Source: Bacteroides reticulotermitis JCM 10512
GTDB taxonomy: Bacteria > Bacteroidota > Bacteroidia > Bacteroidales > Bacteroidaceae
Direction of reading: 5' to 3'
NCBI RefSeq assembly: GCF_000517545.1
Contig: NZ_BAIV01000004.1
Span: 124,001-188,000, forward strand
Length of the DNA stretch: 64,000 bases
A program made the position numbers and the translations under genes. Of this stretch, positions 1 through 8,240 are shown piece by piece. How positions within the stretch are numbered: position 1 is the stretch's first letter; every line of letters starts with the position of its first letter. The notes below the pieces were generated by a model. It saw only the letters and a list, made by a program, of their open reading frames with translations, was not told the origin of the DNA and did not search any database.

Positions 1-1
1 A

Positions 2-1012
2 CAGGCTTTGGCGCACCCGATGAGTGAGTTCCTCGGTACGCTTCTGATTGTTTCGGTACTTTGGTTTGGTGGTGCGCTGATTCTGGGGCATAACTCCTCC
101 TTGTCCGCACCGACCTTTATCTTCTACATGGTTATTTTGTATAGTGTAATCAATCCACTGAAGGACTTTGCCAAAGCAGGATATAACATTCCGAAAGGTT
201 TGGCTTCCATGGAGCGTGTGGATAAAATATTGAAAGCGGTGAATCCTATCAGAGAGATCGAAAATCCGAAACCTTTGAAGGGCATGCATGATAAGATCGA
301 ATTTAAAAACATCTCTTTCAGCTATGATGGCGTAAGAGAAGTCCTGAAGAATGTGGACTTAACCGTGCCGAAAGGGCATACCATTGCATTGGTTGGCCAG
401 TCCGGATCCGGAAAATCTACGCTTGTCGACCTGTTGCCTCGCTATCATGACGTGCAAGAAGGAGACATCACCATTGATGGAATTAGTATCCGCGATGTGC
501 GTATTGCCGAGCTACGCAGTTTAATCGGTAATGTAAACCAGGAAGCGATTCTCTTTAATGATACATTCTTCAACAACATAGCTTTTGGCGTGGAAAGTGC
601 TACGATGGAACAAGTTGTAGAAGCGGCTAAAATCGCCAACGCGCATGATTTTATCATGGAAAAGCCGGATGGCTATGAAACCAATATTGGTGACCGTGGC
701 GGTAAACTGTCCGGAGGCCAGCGTCAGCGTATTAGTATCGCCCGTGCAATCTTAAAGAATCCTCCGATTCTGATTTTGGATGAGGCTACCTCTGCATTGG
801 ATACGGAATCAGAACGCTTGGTACAAGAAGCTTTGGAGCGTTTGATGAAGACGCGTACGACCATTGCTATTGCGCACCGTCTTTCTACCATTAAGAACGC
901 GGATGAGATCTGTGTACTTTATGAAGGAGAAATCGTAGAACGTGGTAAACACGACGATTTGTTGGAATTGGATGGTTATTACAAGAGACTTAATGATATG
1001 CAGGCATTATAA
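2..1012 (+). CDS. ABC exporter, MsbA-like, 3' part (5' end outside window)
   Basis: Fused membrane/ATPase half-transporter of the lipid/multidrug exporter family; the reading frame is open to the left edge, so the N-terminal membrane helices are missing. What is visible is the end of the transmembrane domain (hydrophobic helices encoded to about base 170) followed by a full nucleotide-binding domain: Walker A GQSGSGKST, signature LSGGQRQR, Walker B ILILDEATSALD and the switch histidine in IAHRLST. In this family two copies dimerise in the inner membrane and flip lipid A precursors or other amphiphiles. The substrate cannot be told from this fragment. The gene ends 33 bases before the convergent RNase HI gene. 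Confidence 0.9.
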   Translation, partial: QALAHPMSEFLGTLLIVSVLWFGGALILGHNSSLSAPTFIFYMVILYSVINPLKDFAKAGYNIPKGLASMERVDKILKAVNPIREIENPKPLKGMHDKIEFKNISFSYDGVREVLKNVDLTVPKGHTIALVGQSGSGKSTLVDLLPRYHDVQEGDITIDGISIRDVRIAELRSLIGNVNQEAILFNDTFFNNIAFGVESATMEQVVEAAKIANAHDFIMEKPDGYETNIGDRGGKLSGGQRQRISIARAILKNPPILILDEATSALDTESERLVQEALERLMKTRTTIAIAHRLSTIKNADEICVLYEGEIVERGKHDDLLELDGYYKRLNDMQAL

Positions 1013-1045
1013 AGAATGCCCTGCTAACCTCAGCAGTCTTTAATC

Positions 1046-1669
1046 TTATTTACGACCGAAGTCAGCCGGGATCTCTCCCCACTCTTTGGTCTCCCATTTC
1101 AGAATACGGGTAGAATAAGTGTTGCTTTTGAGCCACTTTTCTGCCCGTTCTATTAATAAGAAAAGTTCTTCGGTCTCAGCGGTACGAGGCAATTTGGTCT
1201 TGCACTTTTTCTGGCGCACCCAACTGATGGCAATCATGCTGTCACTGTAGATCGGCATATCAAATTTCTTTTGCTTCAGCAACGCCAATCCATGTACGAT
1301 AGCCAGAAACTCCCCGATATTGTTTGTACCCTTCATCGGGCCGAAGCGAAAAATCTCTTGCTGACTGGCAACATGTACCCCTCGATACTCCATCGGCCCG
1401 GGGTTGCCACTGCAAGCGGCATCTACCGACAGGCTATTGTCGAGCACCGAAGAAGGGTCTGTAGTGGGAGTCTGCGTCTTTTTCTTAGCGTTCTTGCCAA
1501 TGTAGGCATACGGCGAACTCGATATGGCGCGCTCGGCTTCTTCGCGCGTGTCAAAAGATTTATATTTAGCTCCTTCGTATCCTTTGATTTGAAGTTGACA
1601 ATCCGTCCATGAAGTGTATACCCCCGGAGTGACCCCTTCCCATACTACATAAAACTTCTGCTTAGCCAT
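1046..1669 (-). CDS. rnhA: Ribonuclease HI with N-terminal hybrid-binding domain
   Basis: 207 residues. Residues 1-50 form a viroplasmin/RNase H1 N-terminal domain (KFYVVWEG, then a Tyr/Trp-rich stretch) that in this family grips RNA:DNA hybrids. Residues about 75-207 are the RNase H fold, with the acidic catalytic set in VDAAC, GEFLA, YSDSM and PADFGRK. It should cut the RNA strand of hybrids left by primers or R-loops. Transcribed away from the nitroreductase gene; a TATATTTG -7 box on the minus strand at 1717-1724 lies about 50 bases upstream of the start. A second RNase H gene, rnhB, lies at 27.0 kb. Confidence 0.9.
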   Translation of the reverse strand: MAKQKFYVVWEGVTPGVYTSWTDCQLQIKGYEGAKYKSFDTREEAERAISSSPYAYIGKNAKKKTQTPTTDPSSVLDNSLSVDAACSGNPGPMEYRGVHVASQQEIFRFGPMKGTNNIGEFLAIVHGLALLKQKKFDMPIYSDSMIAISWVRQKKCKTKLPRTAETEELFLLIERAEKWLKSNTYSTRILKWETKEWGEIPADFGRK

Positions 1670-1716
1670 TTCCGCTGATGAATTAAATTGCCAATCACAT
1701 TAACTGTGCGAAGGTA

Positions 1717-1724
1717 CAAATATA
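1717..1724 (-). promoter_or_regulatory. Putative -7 promoter box for rnhA
   Basis: Reads TATATTTG on the minus strand, matching the Bacteroides TAnnTTTG -7 element. No clear TTTG -33 box at the usual 19-base spacing, so moderate support only. Confidence 0.45.
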
Positions 1725-1813
1725 TTTTATAAATGAACAAATGGCGCGTACTACTTGTTGTAAAAAGACAGCGTTTTTGCATAACAAATAACATTAAGAT
1801 AAAAAGAACTATT

Positions 1814-2416
1814 ATGAAACGAACTTTTACTGAAGCCTTGAAGAATCGGCGGACTTACTACTCAATTTCCAATCAATCACCTATTTCGGATGGTGAAATA
1901 GAGCAAATCGTAAATTTTGCTGTTACGCATGTGCCCTCTTCTTTTAACTCACAATCTACCCGTGTCGTCTTGTTGCTGGGTGATTCTCATCAGAAGTTAT
2001 GGGGAATTGTAAAAGACACATTAAAGAAGATTGTGCCTGCCCAAGCTTTCGTTAAAACGGAAGAGAAAATAAACCATTCGTTTGCCGCTGGATACGGAAC
2101 CGTTCTTTTCTTCGAAGATCAGACAGTTGTCAAAGGATTGCAGGACGCATTCCCTTCTTATCAGGAAAACTTCCCCGGATGGTCGCTGCAAACGTCAGCT
2201 ATGCATCAATTGGCTGTATGGACTATGTTGGAAGATGCCGGTTTTGGCGCTTCACTTCAACATTACAACCCGTTGATCGATGCGGAAGTACGCCGTACGT
2301 GGAATCTACCGGAAACTTGGAACTTGATTGCACAGATGCCTTTTGGAACTCCAGCGGGTGATCCGGGTGCAAAAGAATTCCAACCCTTGGAGAGTCGGGT
2401 GAAGATTTTTAAATAA
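1814..2416 (+). CDS. Nitroreductase family protein
   Basis: 200 residues from the ATG at 1814 (MKRTFTEALKNRRTYY). An in-frame upstream start at 1733 would add 27 poorly conserved residues and is less likely. The N-terminal RR-T-Y motif, the PSSFNSQSTR segment and the C-terminal GFGASLQHYNP stretch are typical of the small FMN-dependent nitroreductases of the oxygen-insensitive, YdfN/HBN1-like subgroup. Such enzymes use NAD(P)H to reduce quinones, nitro compounds or other electrophiles in the cytoplasm. The physiological substrate is not predictable. It stands alone, divergent from rnhA and 64 bases upstream of aroK. Confidence 0.85.
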   Translation: MKRTFTEALKNRRTYYSISNQSPISDGEIEQIVNFAVTHVPSSFNSQSTRVVLLLGDSHQKLWGIVKDTLKKIVPAQAFVKTEEKINHSFAAGYGTVLFFEDQTVVKGLQDAFPSYQENFPGWSLQTSAMHQLAVWTMLEDAGFGASLQHYNPLIDAEVRRTWNLPETWNLIAQMPFGTPAGDPGAKEFQPLESRVKIFK

Positions 2417-2446
2417 ATAGTTGGTATTTATTATCCATTATACATT

Positions 2447-2480
2447 AAATCACTAATTTTGTCCGCAAAATTAGTGATTT
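2447..2480. promoter_or_regulatory. Perfect 15-bp dyad over the aroK promoter, touching the ATG
   Basis: Arms at 2447-2461 and 2466-2480 are perfect reverse complements with a TCCG centre, and the second arm ends directly at the aroK ATG. The left arm contains TAATTTTG (2454-2461), a match to the Bacteroides -7 box. If that box is used, transcription starts near 2468 inside the right arm, so the symmetry would act on DNA as an operator; in a longer transcript the hairpin would hide the start codon. Confidence 0.6.
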
Positions 2481-3008
2481 ATGATTCGTATATTCCTTAC
2501 CGGCTATATGGGTGCCGGCAAAACAACTTTGGGCAAAGCCTTTGCCCGGAAGCTGAATATACCGTTTGTTGATTTAGACTGGTATATTGAAGAACGTTTT
2601 CACAAAACTGTTGGTGAATTGTTTACGGAACGGGGCGAAACCGGATTTCGGGAGCTTGAACGAACGATGCTTCATGAGGTAGCTGAGTTTGAAGACGTAA
2701 TCATCTCGACAGGTGGGGGCGCTCCTTGTTTCTTTGATAATATGGAATTCATGAATCAGGTCGGTAAGACTGTCTTCCTGAATGTACACCCCGATGTGCT
2801 GTTTCAGCGTTTGTGCATTGCCAAACAACAACGGCCCATACTACAAGGCAAGCAAGATGAAGAACTCAAAGAGTTTATTACGCAGGCACTTGAAAAGCGG
2901 GCACCTTACTACACCCAAGCACATCATATTTTCAATGCAGACGAATTGGAAAGCTATCACGAGATTGAAGCCTCTGTAGATCGTTTGCAGGAACTCCTCG
3001 AATTATAA
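2481..3008 (+). CDS. aroK: Shikimate kinase
   Basis: 175 residues, normal length. Phosphorylates shikimate at the 3-hydroxyl with ATP in the chorismate pathway (cytoplasmic). Walker A GYMGAGKTT at residues 8-16; the shikimate-binding acid in DLDWYIEER (about residue 33); STGGGAPCF near residue 80; an LID-type Arg in KQQRPIL. The start is fixed by the conserved N terminus MIRIFLTGYMG and sits immediately after a perfect 34-base inverted repeat with a -7 box. Followed by speA in the same direction, but a separate promoter-like region lies between them. Confidence 0.95.
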   Translation: MIRIFLTGYMGAGKTTLGKAFARKLNIPFVDLDWYIEERFHKTVGELFTERGETGFRELERTMLHEVAEFEDVIISTGGGAPCFFDNMEFMNQVGKTVFLNVHPDVLFQRLCIAKQQRPILQGKQDEELKEFITQALEKRAPYYTQAHHIFNADELESYHEIEASVDRLQELLEL

Positions 3009-3091
3009 TATCTTATATTATTTAGCTGGCACAGCTACCTTGTTGACCGGACTACACTAGATATGTGGGTCATTTTGAAAGAAATAATGGC

Positions 3092-3129
3092 TAATCTATA
3101 GGCTACCTGTAGATTAATCCGTATTTTTG
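3092..3129 (+). promoter_or_regulatory. Putative speA promoter with dyad over the -33 region
   Basis: TATTTTTG at 3122-3129 fits the TAnnTTTG -7 box. The -33 position (about 3099-3102) falls inside a dyad with 7-bp arms TAATCTA (3092-3098) and TAGATTA (3110-3116), plus inner AGG/CCT pairing. This could be an operator; the position is seen, the role is inferred. Confidence 0.4.
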
Positions 3130-3165
3130 CCATCTAAATATTTTTTAAACTACTGAATAAAGAAA

Positions 3166-5057
3166 ATGAGAAAATGGCGTATTGAAGATTCTGAGGAGCT
3201 CTACAACATCACAGGTTGGGGTACCTCGTACTTTGGTATAAATGACAAAGGTCATGTCGTTGTTACACCGCGAAAGGATGGCGTCGGAGTCGACTGAAAG
3301 AATTGGTTGATGAGTTGCAGTTGCGGGATGTTTCCGCTCCCATGCTGGTGCGGTTTCCGGATATTCTGGACAACCGAATAGAAAAGATGACATCCTGTTT
3401 TAAACAGGCAGCTGAGGCGTATGATTACAAGGCGGAGAACTTCATTATTTACCCCATTAAGGTAAATCAGATGCGTCCGGTGGTCGAAGAAATCATCAGC
3501 CACGGCAAGAAGTTTAACCTCGGCCTGGAGGCAGGTTCCAAACCCGAGCTCCATGCGGTGATTGCAGTCAATACGGATTCTGATTCGTTGATCATCTGCA
3601 ATGGCTATAAAGACGAGAGCTATATTGAACTCGCACTGCTTGCTCAGAAGATGGGTAAGCGCATTTTCCTGGTGGTTGAAAAGCTAAATGAACTCAAGCT
3701 GATAGCCAAGATGGCCAAGCAGTTGAATGTAAAACCGAATATCGGTATACGTATCAAGCTAGCTTCCTCCGGCAGTGGTAAATGGGAAGAGTCGGGAGGA
3801 GATGCCAGTAAGTTCGGATTAACCTCCAGCGAACTGCTCGAAGCGCTTGACTTCATGGAAAGCAAAGGCTTGAAAGAATCGCTGAAATTAATTCATTTCC
3901 ATATTGGAAGCCAAGTGACGAAGATACGTCGCATTAAAACCGCTTTGCGCGAGGCTTCTCAGTTCTATGTGCAACTTCATGCCATGGGATTTAAAGTCGA
4001 ATTTGTCGATATCGGTGGCGGATTGGGAGTCGATTATGACGGAACCCGTTCATCGAGTAGCGGAGGAAGCGTGAACTATTCCATTCAGGAATATGTGAAC
4101 GACTCTATCTCTACCTTGGTCGATGTAAGTGATAAGAACGACATTCCACATCCGAATATAATTACGGAAAGTGGGCGGGCGCTTACCGCGCATCACTCCG
4201 TTCTGGTCTTTGAAGTCTTGGAGACGGCTACCTTGCCCGAATGGGATGACGAAGACGTGATTCCGGAGAATGCACATGAGTTGGTACAGGAACTTTATGG
4301 TATTTGGGATAGCTTGAATCAGAATAAGATGCTCGAAGCATGGCATGACGCACAACAGATCCGGGAAGAAGCGCTCGATCTATTCAGCCATGGTATTGTC
4401 GATCTGAAGACTCGTGCCCAAATCGAACGCCTATACTGGTCCATCACACGTGAGATCAATCAAATAGCCGATGGGTTGAAGCATGCTCCTGATGAATTCC
4501 GGGGCTTATCGAAACTGTTGGCGGATAAATATTTCTGTAACTTCTCTTTGTTCCAGTCTCTGCCGGACTCTTGGGCTATCGATCAGATATTTCCGATCAT
4601 GCCTATTCAGCGGTTGGATGAGAAGCCCGACCGGTCGGCTACCTTGCAGGATATAACCTGTGATTCGGACGGAAAGATTGCCAATTTCATTTCAACGCGA
4701 AATGTTGCCCATTATATGCCGGTGCACAGCCTGAAGAAAACAGAGCCTTATTATCTGGCTGTTTTCCTCGTTGGCGCTTATCAGGAGATTCTGGGTGATA
4801 TGCATAACCTGTTTGGTGATACCAATGCGGTGCATGTAGTTGTGGGTGAGAAAGGCTATAACATCGAACAGATTATCGATGGTGAAACCGTGGCGGAAGT
4901 GTTGGACTATGTACAATACAACCCCAAAAAACTGGTTCGTACCTTGGAAACATGGGTGACTAAATCAGTAAAAGACGGTAAGATTTCAGTTGAAGAAGGA
5001 AAAGAGTTCTTATCGAACTATCGTTCGGGACTCTACGGATATACCTATTTAGAATAA
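3166..5057 (+). CDS. speA: Biosynthetic arginine decarboxylase, with one-base frameshift
   Basis: PLP-dependent fold-III decarboxylase that turns arginine into agmatine for polyamine synthesis. The N terminus begins at 3166 (MRKWRIEDSEELYNITGWGT) and runs into a TGA at 3295-3297; the rest reads in another frame (LKELVDELQLRD onward). One missing C near 3294 (GAC CTG read as GACTG) explains this, and adding it gives 1893 bases, exactly 630 residues, the usual length of Bacteroidales SpeA. PLP lysine in YPIKVNQ; HFHIGSQ, DIGGGLGVDYDG and ITESGRALTAHH motifs are intact. A strong terminator follows at 5064-5102. Probably a sequence error in a working gene. Confidence 0.9.
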
Positions 5058-5063
5058 GATCTT

Positions 5064-5102
5064 CGCCCCTGACTCTCTCAAAAGAGGGCTAGGGGCGTTT
5101 TT
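5064..5102 (+). terminator. Rho-independent terminator after speA
   Basis: Stem CGCCCCT / AGGGGCG (5064-5070 and 5091-5097) with an inner CTCTC/GAG pairing, followed by TTTTT. Lies between speA and argB. Confidence 0.8.
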
Positions 5103-5150
5103 GATATCTGCCGGGCTCCCGGTGGGAATGAATAATATAAAAGCCGAAAT

Positions 5151-5978
5151 ATGTTAAGCAAAGATAAAGCAGATGTAACCTCCTCTCTTGCCGTTGGAAA
5201 GGGACGGGGCGAAACTCTTACTGTTATAAAGGTAGGAGGTAAAATTGTGGAAGAAGAAGCTACGCTCCGTCAGTTGTTGGACGACTTTGCCGCTATCGAT
5301 GGTCACAAAGTATTGGTGCATGGCGGTGGACGCTCCGCCACAAAGCTCGCTGCGCAATTAGGCATTGAAAGCCACATGGTTAATGGACGCCGGATAACCG
5401 ACGCTGCCACATTGAATGTGGTGACGATGGTATATGGCGGATTAGTAAATAAGAATATTGTAGCCGGCTTGCAGGCGCGTGGTGTGAATGCACTCGGGCT
5501 GACCGGAGCAGATATGGATGTAATCCGCTCGGTTAAGCGTCCCGTGAAAGAAGTTGACTATGGTTTTGTGGGTGATGTGAAAGAGGTAGATGCCACCCTA
5601 CTGGCCGATCTGATTCGCAAAGGAGTGGTTCCTGTAATGGCGCCGCTCACGCATGACGGACAGGGAAATATGCTCAATACCAATGCCGATACCATTGCCG
5701 GAGAAACAGCCAAAGCACTGGCTGCCTTATTTGATGTGACACTGGTATACTGCTTCGAAAAAAAAGGAGTACTACGCGATGAGGCGGATGATGAAAGTGT
5801 GATTCCACAGATTACCCGAGCCGAATTTGAGCAGTATGTGGCCGATGGTGTCATTCAAGGAGGTATGATTCCGAAACTTGAAAATTCTTTTGAAGCAATT
5901 AATGCCGGAGTGAGCGAGGTTGTAATTACCTTAGCGTCAGCGATTAACAGTCCCGAAGGAACTCGTATTAAAAAATAA
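5151..5978 (+). CDS. argB: Acetylglutamate-type kinase (arginine synthesis)
   Basis: 275 residues. Phosphorylates the N-acylated glutamate gamma-carboxylate in arginine biosynthesis. Motifs: VIKVGGKIVEEE, VLVHGGGRSA, NVVTMVYGG, LNTNADTIAG, GGMIPKLENS. Family knowledge: B. fragilis-type arginine synthesis uses N-succinyl intermediates, so the substrate may be N-succinylglutamate, but this sequence alone does not show it. The start at 5151 gives an N-terminal extension of roughly 18 residues before the conserved TLTVIKVGG; no later ATG precedes that motif. Downstream of speA but separated by a terminator. Confidence 0.93.
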   Translation: MLSKDKADVTSSLAVGKGRGETLTVIKVGGKIVEEEATLRQLLDDFAAIDGHKVLVHGGGRSATKLAAQLGIESHMVNGRRITDAATLNVVTMVYGGLVNKNIVAGLQARGVNALGLTGADMDVIRSVKRPVKEVDYGFVGDVKEVDATLLADLIRKGVVPVMAPLTHDGQGNMLNTNADTIAGETAKALAALFDVTLVYCFEKKGVLRDEADDESVIPQITRAEFEQYVADGVIQGGMIPKLENSFEAINAGVSEVVITLASAINSPEGTRIKK

Positions 5979-5992
5979 TTCAAAAAAAAGCA

Positions 5993-6018
5993 GGAATGCC
6001 TGTAACTTTTCGCATTCC
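5993..6018. other. Small inverted repeat between argB and the sigma gene
   Basis: GGAATGC / GCATTCC arms (5993-5999, 6012-6018), with a T run only when read on the minus strand. TAACTTTT at about 6003 in its loop resembles a -7 box for the sigma gene. Role uncertain. Confidence 0.35.
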
Positions 6019-6038
6019 AGTTCGTCATTATTATAGAG

Positions 6039-6548
6039 ATGCAAGAAATCAGCTTCCGAAACGATATATTGCCGTTGAAAGATAAGCTCTTTCGACTGGC
6101 GCTCCGGATAACCCTTGATAGGGCCGAGGCAGAAGATGTCGTTCAGGATACCATGATAAGGGTGTGGAATAAGCGTGATGAGTGGTCTCAGTTTGATTCT
6201 GTAGAAGCCTATTGTTTGGTAGTAGCCAAGAATTTGGCAATAGACAGGAGTCAGAAGAAAGAAGCTCAGCACTTAGAACTTACCCCGGAATTGGCAGAAG
6301 AGCCGGATGCAAGCGGGCCGTACGACCAATTGGTCAATGAGGAACGAATGAATCTTATCCATCGGCTGGTAAACGAGCTTCCCGAAAAACAACGTCTCAT
6401 CATGCAGTTGAGAGATATTGAAGGTGAGAGCTACAAAAAGATTGCAACGATTCTGAATCTGACCGAGGAACAAGTTAAAGTGAACCTCTTCAGAGCCAGA
6501 CAAAAAGTTAAACAACGCTATTTAGAGATTGACGAATATGGATTATAG
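6039..6548 (+). CDS. ECF-type sigma-70 factor
   Basis: 169 residues. Region 2 near residues 10-75 (RLALRITLDRAEAEDVVQDTMIRVWNK, then AYCLVVAKNLAIDR) and region 4 near 110-165 (LPEKQRLIMQLRDIEGESYKKIA, then LTEEQVKVNLFRARQKV). A group IV sigma factor that directs RNA polymerase to a limited set of promoters. It overlaps by 11 bases the next gene, which encodes a single-pass membrane protein with no named family, the usual arrangement for a sigma/anti-sigma pair. The signal sensed is unknown. Confidence 0.9.
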   Translation: MQEISFRNDILPLKDKLFRLALRITLDRAEAEDVVQDTMIRVWNKRDEWSQFDSVEAYCLVVAKNLAIDRSQKKEAQHLELTPELAEEPDASGPYDQLVNEERMNLIHRLVNELPEKQRLIMQLRDIEGESYKKIATILNLTEEQVKVNLFRARQKVKQRYLEIDEYGL

Positions 6549-7014
6549 ATATATAGAACAGTTACTGGAACGCTATTGGCAATGTGAGACTTCCGTGCAG
6601 GAAGAAGCACAGCTACGTTCTTTCTTCTCTCAAGAAGATGTTCCTGCTCATCTACTTCGTTACAAAGAACTGTTTGCTTATCAGCAAATACAAAAAGAAG
6701 TAGGGTTGGGTGATGATTTCGACGCTCGCATATTGGCACAGGTTGAAGTACCTGTTGTAAAAGCCAGACGTATGACGTTGGTCGGTCGATTCGTACCTCT
6801 GTTCAAAGCTGCTGCCGTGATTGCCTTAGTGCTTTCATTAGGTAACGTAGCACAGCATTCATTCACCGGTGATGACGGAAAAGTACTGGCAACAGATACA
6901 ATCGGCAAACAGGTGACAGCACCTTCGGTAGCTTTGTCTGATGAAGCGAAAGCGGATCAGGTATTGGCAGACAGCCTGCAAAAGATGAATAAGGTGCAGG
7001 TGCTGAAAAAATAG
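6538..7014 (+). CDS. Small single-pass membrane protein, possible anti-sigma partner
   Basis: 158 residues from ATG 6538, which overlaps the sigma gene end. Not assigned to a named family. Residues about 1-75 are charged and helical (DYRYIEQLLERYWQCETS, then EEAQLRSFF), a hydrophobic helix lies near residues 84-103 (FVPLFKAAAVIALVLSLGNVA), and the last 55 residues are polar. A cytosolic helical head plus one membrane helix, translationally coupled to an ECF sigma gene, suggests a membrane-bound anti-sigma factor; this is inference from context and topology, not from a recognised domain. Confidence 0.6.
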   Translation: MDYRYIEQLLERYWQCETSVQEEAQLRSFFSQEDVPAHLLRYKELFAYQQIQKEVGLGDDFDARILAQVEVPVVKARRMTLVGRFVPLFKAAAVIALVLSLGNVAQHSFTGDDGKVLATDTIGKQVTAPSVALSDEAKADQVLADSLQKMNKVQVLKK

Positions 7015-7131
7015 ATATTTTCATTTGCTTTAAACATATAAATACAAGTTAGTGTGCTTAATTAAAACAACAACTTGAAGCTGCGAAGTTTCAATTCTCT
7101 CAAAATTTTAGAAAAAACTAACTAAATAAAT

Positions 7132-7160
7132 GGGCTACCGCGCGATGCAGCAGCCCTTTT
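7132..7160 (+). terminator. Terminator after the sigma/membrane protein pair
   Basis: GGGCT (7132-7136) pairs with AGCCC (7152-7156), inner GC/GC pairs, then TTTT. Confidence 0.55.
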
Positions 7161-7172
7161 ATTATTTATACA

Positions 7173-7208
7173 GGGTCGAATAGATAGACGAAAGCTTCTA
7201 TTCGTCCC
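7173..7208 (-). terminator. Hairpin at the end of the DUF2807 gene
   Basis: Twelve-base arms 7173-7184 and 7197-7208 with one mismatch, 15 bases past the stop of the minus-strand gene. T run weak, so a stabilising hairpin or terminator. Confidence 0.5.
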
Positions 7209-7223
7209 ATAACTACTCCGAAA

Positions 7224-8000
7224 TTAATCAAGCTTACGCAATCCTTTTCGTGGGAAATCGATATCCTGTGGGTTCCCCTTATAAGAGATGTTACCGGAAC
7301 CGCTTATCCGAGCTTTTAACTTGGTTGCAGCATAGCACTGAATATTTCCCGAACCACTCGTGGACGATGTCACAGACTCAGCTTTTAAGTTGGTAGCATC
7401 AATGTTTCCCGAACCCGCAATGCTGTAAACGGCTGCTTCTGTCGAACCGGTAAGTGCGATGTCTCCTGAACCGGCAATCTGAGCATGGCATGCCTTGCTG
7501 TTAATACCCTTCAAAATGGCATTACCCGATCCGTTGATTGAAAGAGAGAGTTTATGGCATTGTATTGAATTTGCCCGGATGTCTCCCGAACCATTAATGG
7601 TGAGTTTGAAGTCAACGGGGCTTTTGACACCTTCCTTGAAGGAGATATTGCCCGATCCATTGATGCTTGCAGAAGAGAGTTCCGGACTGGTAATCCGTAT
7701 AATCAATTTTCCTCGTTTGAGAATGTATGTATTCTTCTTGAATCGGGTTGTTAACACACCGTCTTCTACGCTGAGGTCGAGTTGCCCGATGATGTTATCC
7801 GAAGCATACACCTCTACTTCTTGTGTGGGGCCTGGTGTGTAGATGATGTCTGCACTGCCGAAGATGTTGACTCCGGTAAACGGTTCTACGGCGATTTTCT
7901 TGGTGACATAGTTCTCATTGGCGAAAACGGGTTTGCCTTGTGAGCAAGCTGTTAGCATGATCGATAAAAGACAGATCACGAGGGTTACATTTTTTTTCAT
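7224..8000 (-). CDS. DUF2807 (head GIN domain) lipoprotein
   Basis: 258 residues. Lipoprotein signal MKKNVTLVICLLSIMLTAC with lipobox LTAC, so exported and acylated. The body is the DUF2807 fold: EPFTGVNIFGSADIIY at the start, then seven rungs carrying x-x-GSG-(N/D)-I (INGSGNI, INGSGDI, INGSGNA, IAGSGDI, IAGSGNI, TSGSGNI, ISGSGNI) spaced 18-22 residues. Known members fold as right-handed beta-helical barrels; a role as adhesin or envelope sensor has been suggested but not settled. Convergent with the ECF sigma/membrane pair, so a shared envelope-stress theme is possible. Confidence 0.85.
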   Translation of the reverse strand: MKKNVTLVICLLSIMLTACSQGKPVFANENYVTKKIAVEPFTGVNIFGSADIIYTPGPTQEVEVYASDNIIGQLDLSVEDGVLTTRFKKNTYILKRGKLIIRITSPELSSASINGSGNISFKEGVKSPVDFKLTINGSGDIRANSIQCHKLSLSINGSGNAILKGINSKACHAQIAGSGDIALTGSTEAAVYSIAGSGNIDATNLKAESVTSSTSGSGNIQCYAATKLKARISGSGNISYKGNPQDIDFPRKGLRKLD

Positions 8001-8211
8001 ATGCTTCTTTTTTATAATTAGTATTTCAATATTTGTAAAAGAAACATTTTGTATGCCATCAAGATTGGAGTCGATGTTTCTTCAACTATTTGATTAGACG
8101 TGATTCGGTGAGTGAAAGTTGCACGGGCGACTTGTTTTTTTAGGCTTACTCCCAATCGGCAGAACATATGATAAAAAAAGCAAAGTACACTTCCGGAATC
8201 AATAAGTTGCT

Positions 8212-8219
8212 TACATTTG
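8212..8219 (+). promoter_or_regulatory. Putative -7 box for the YgjP-like gene
   Basis: TACATTTG fits TAnnTTTG and lies 22 bases before the ATG at 8241, giving a very short leader. Confidence 0.45.
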
Positions 8220-8240
8220 CCGGGTAAATGGTAAAAGTGG

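Noticed and set aside
3166..5057. Programmed frameshifting in speA and the other split genes
   Set aside because: No shared slippery heptamer or downstream structure; the sites differ, and one lost base explains each.
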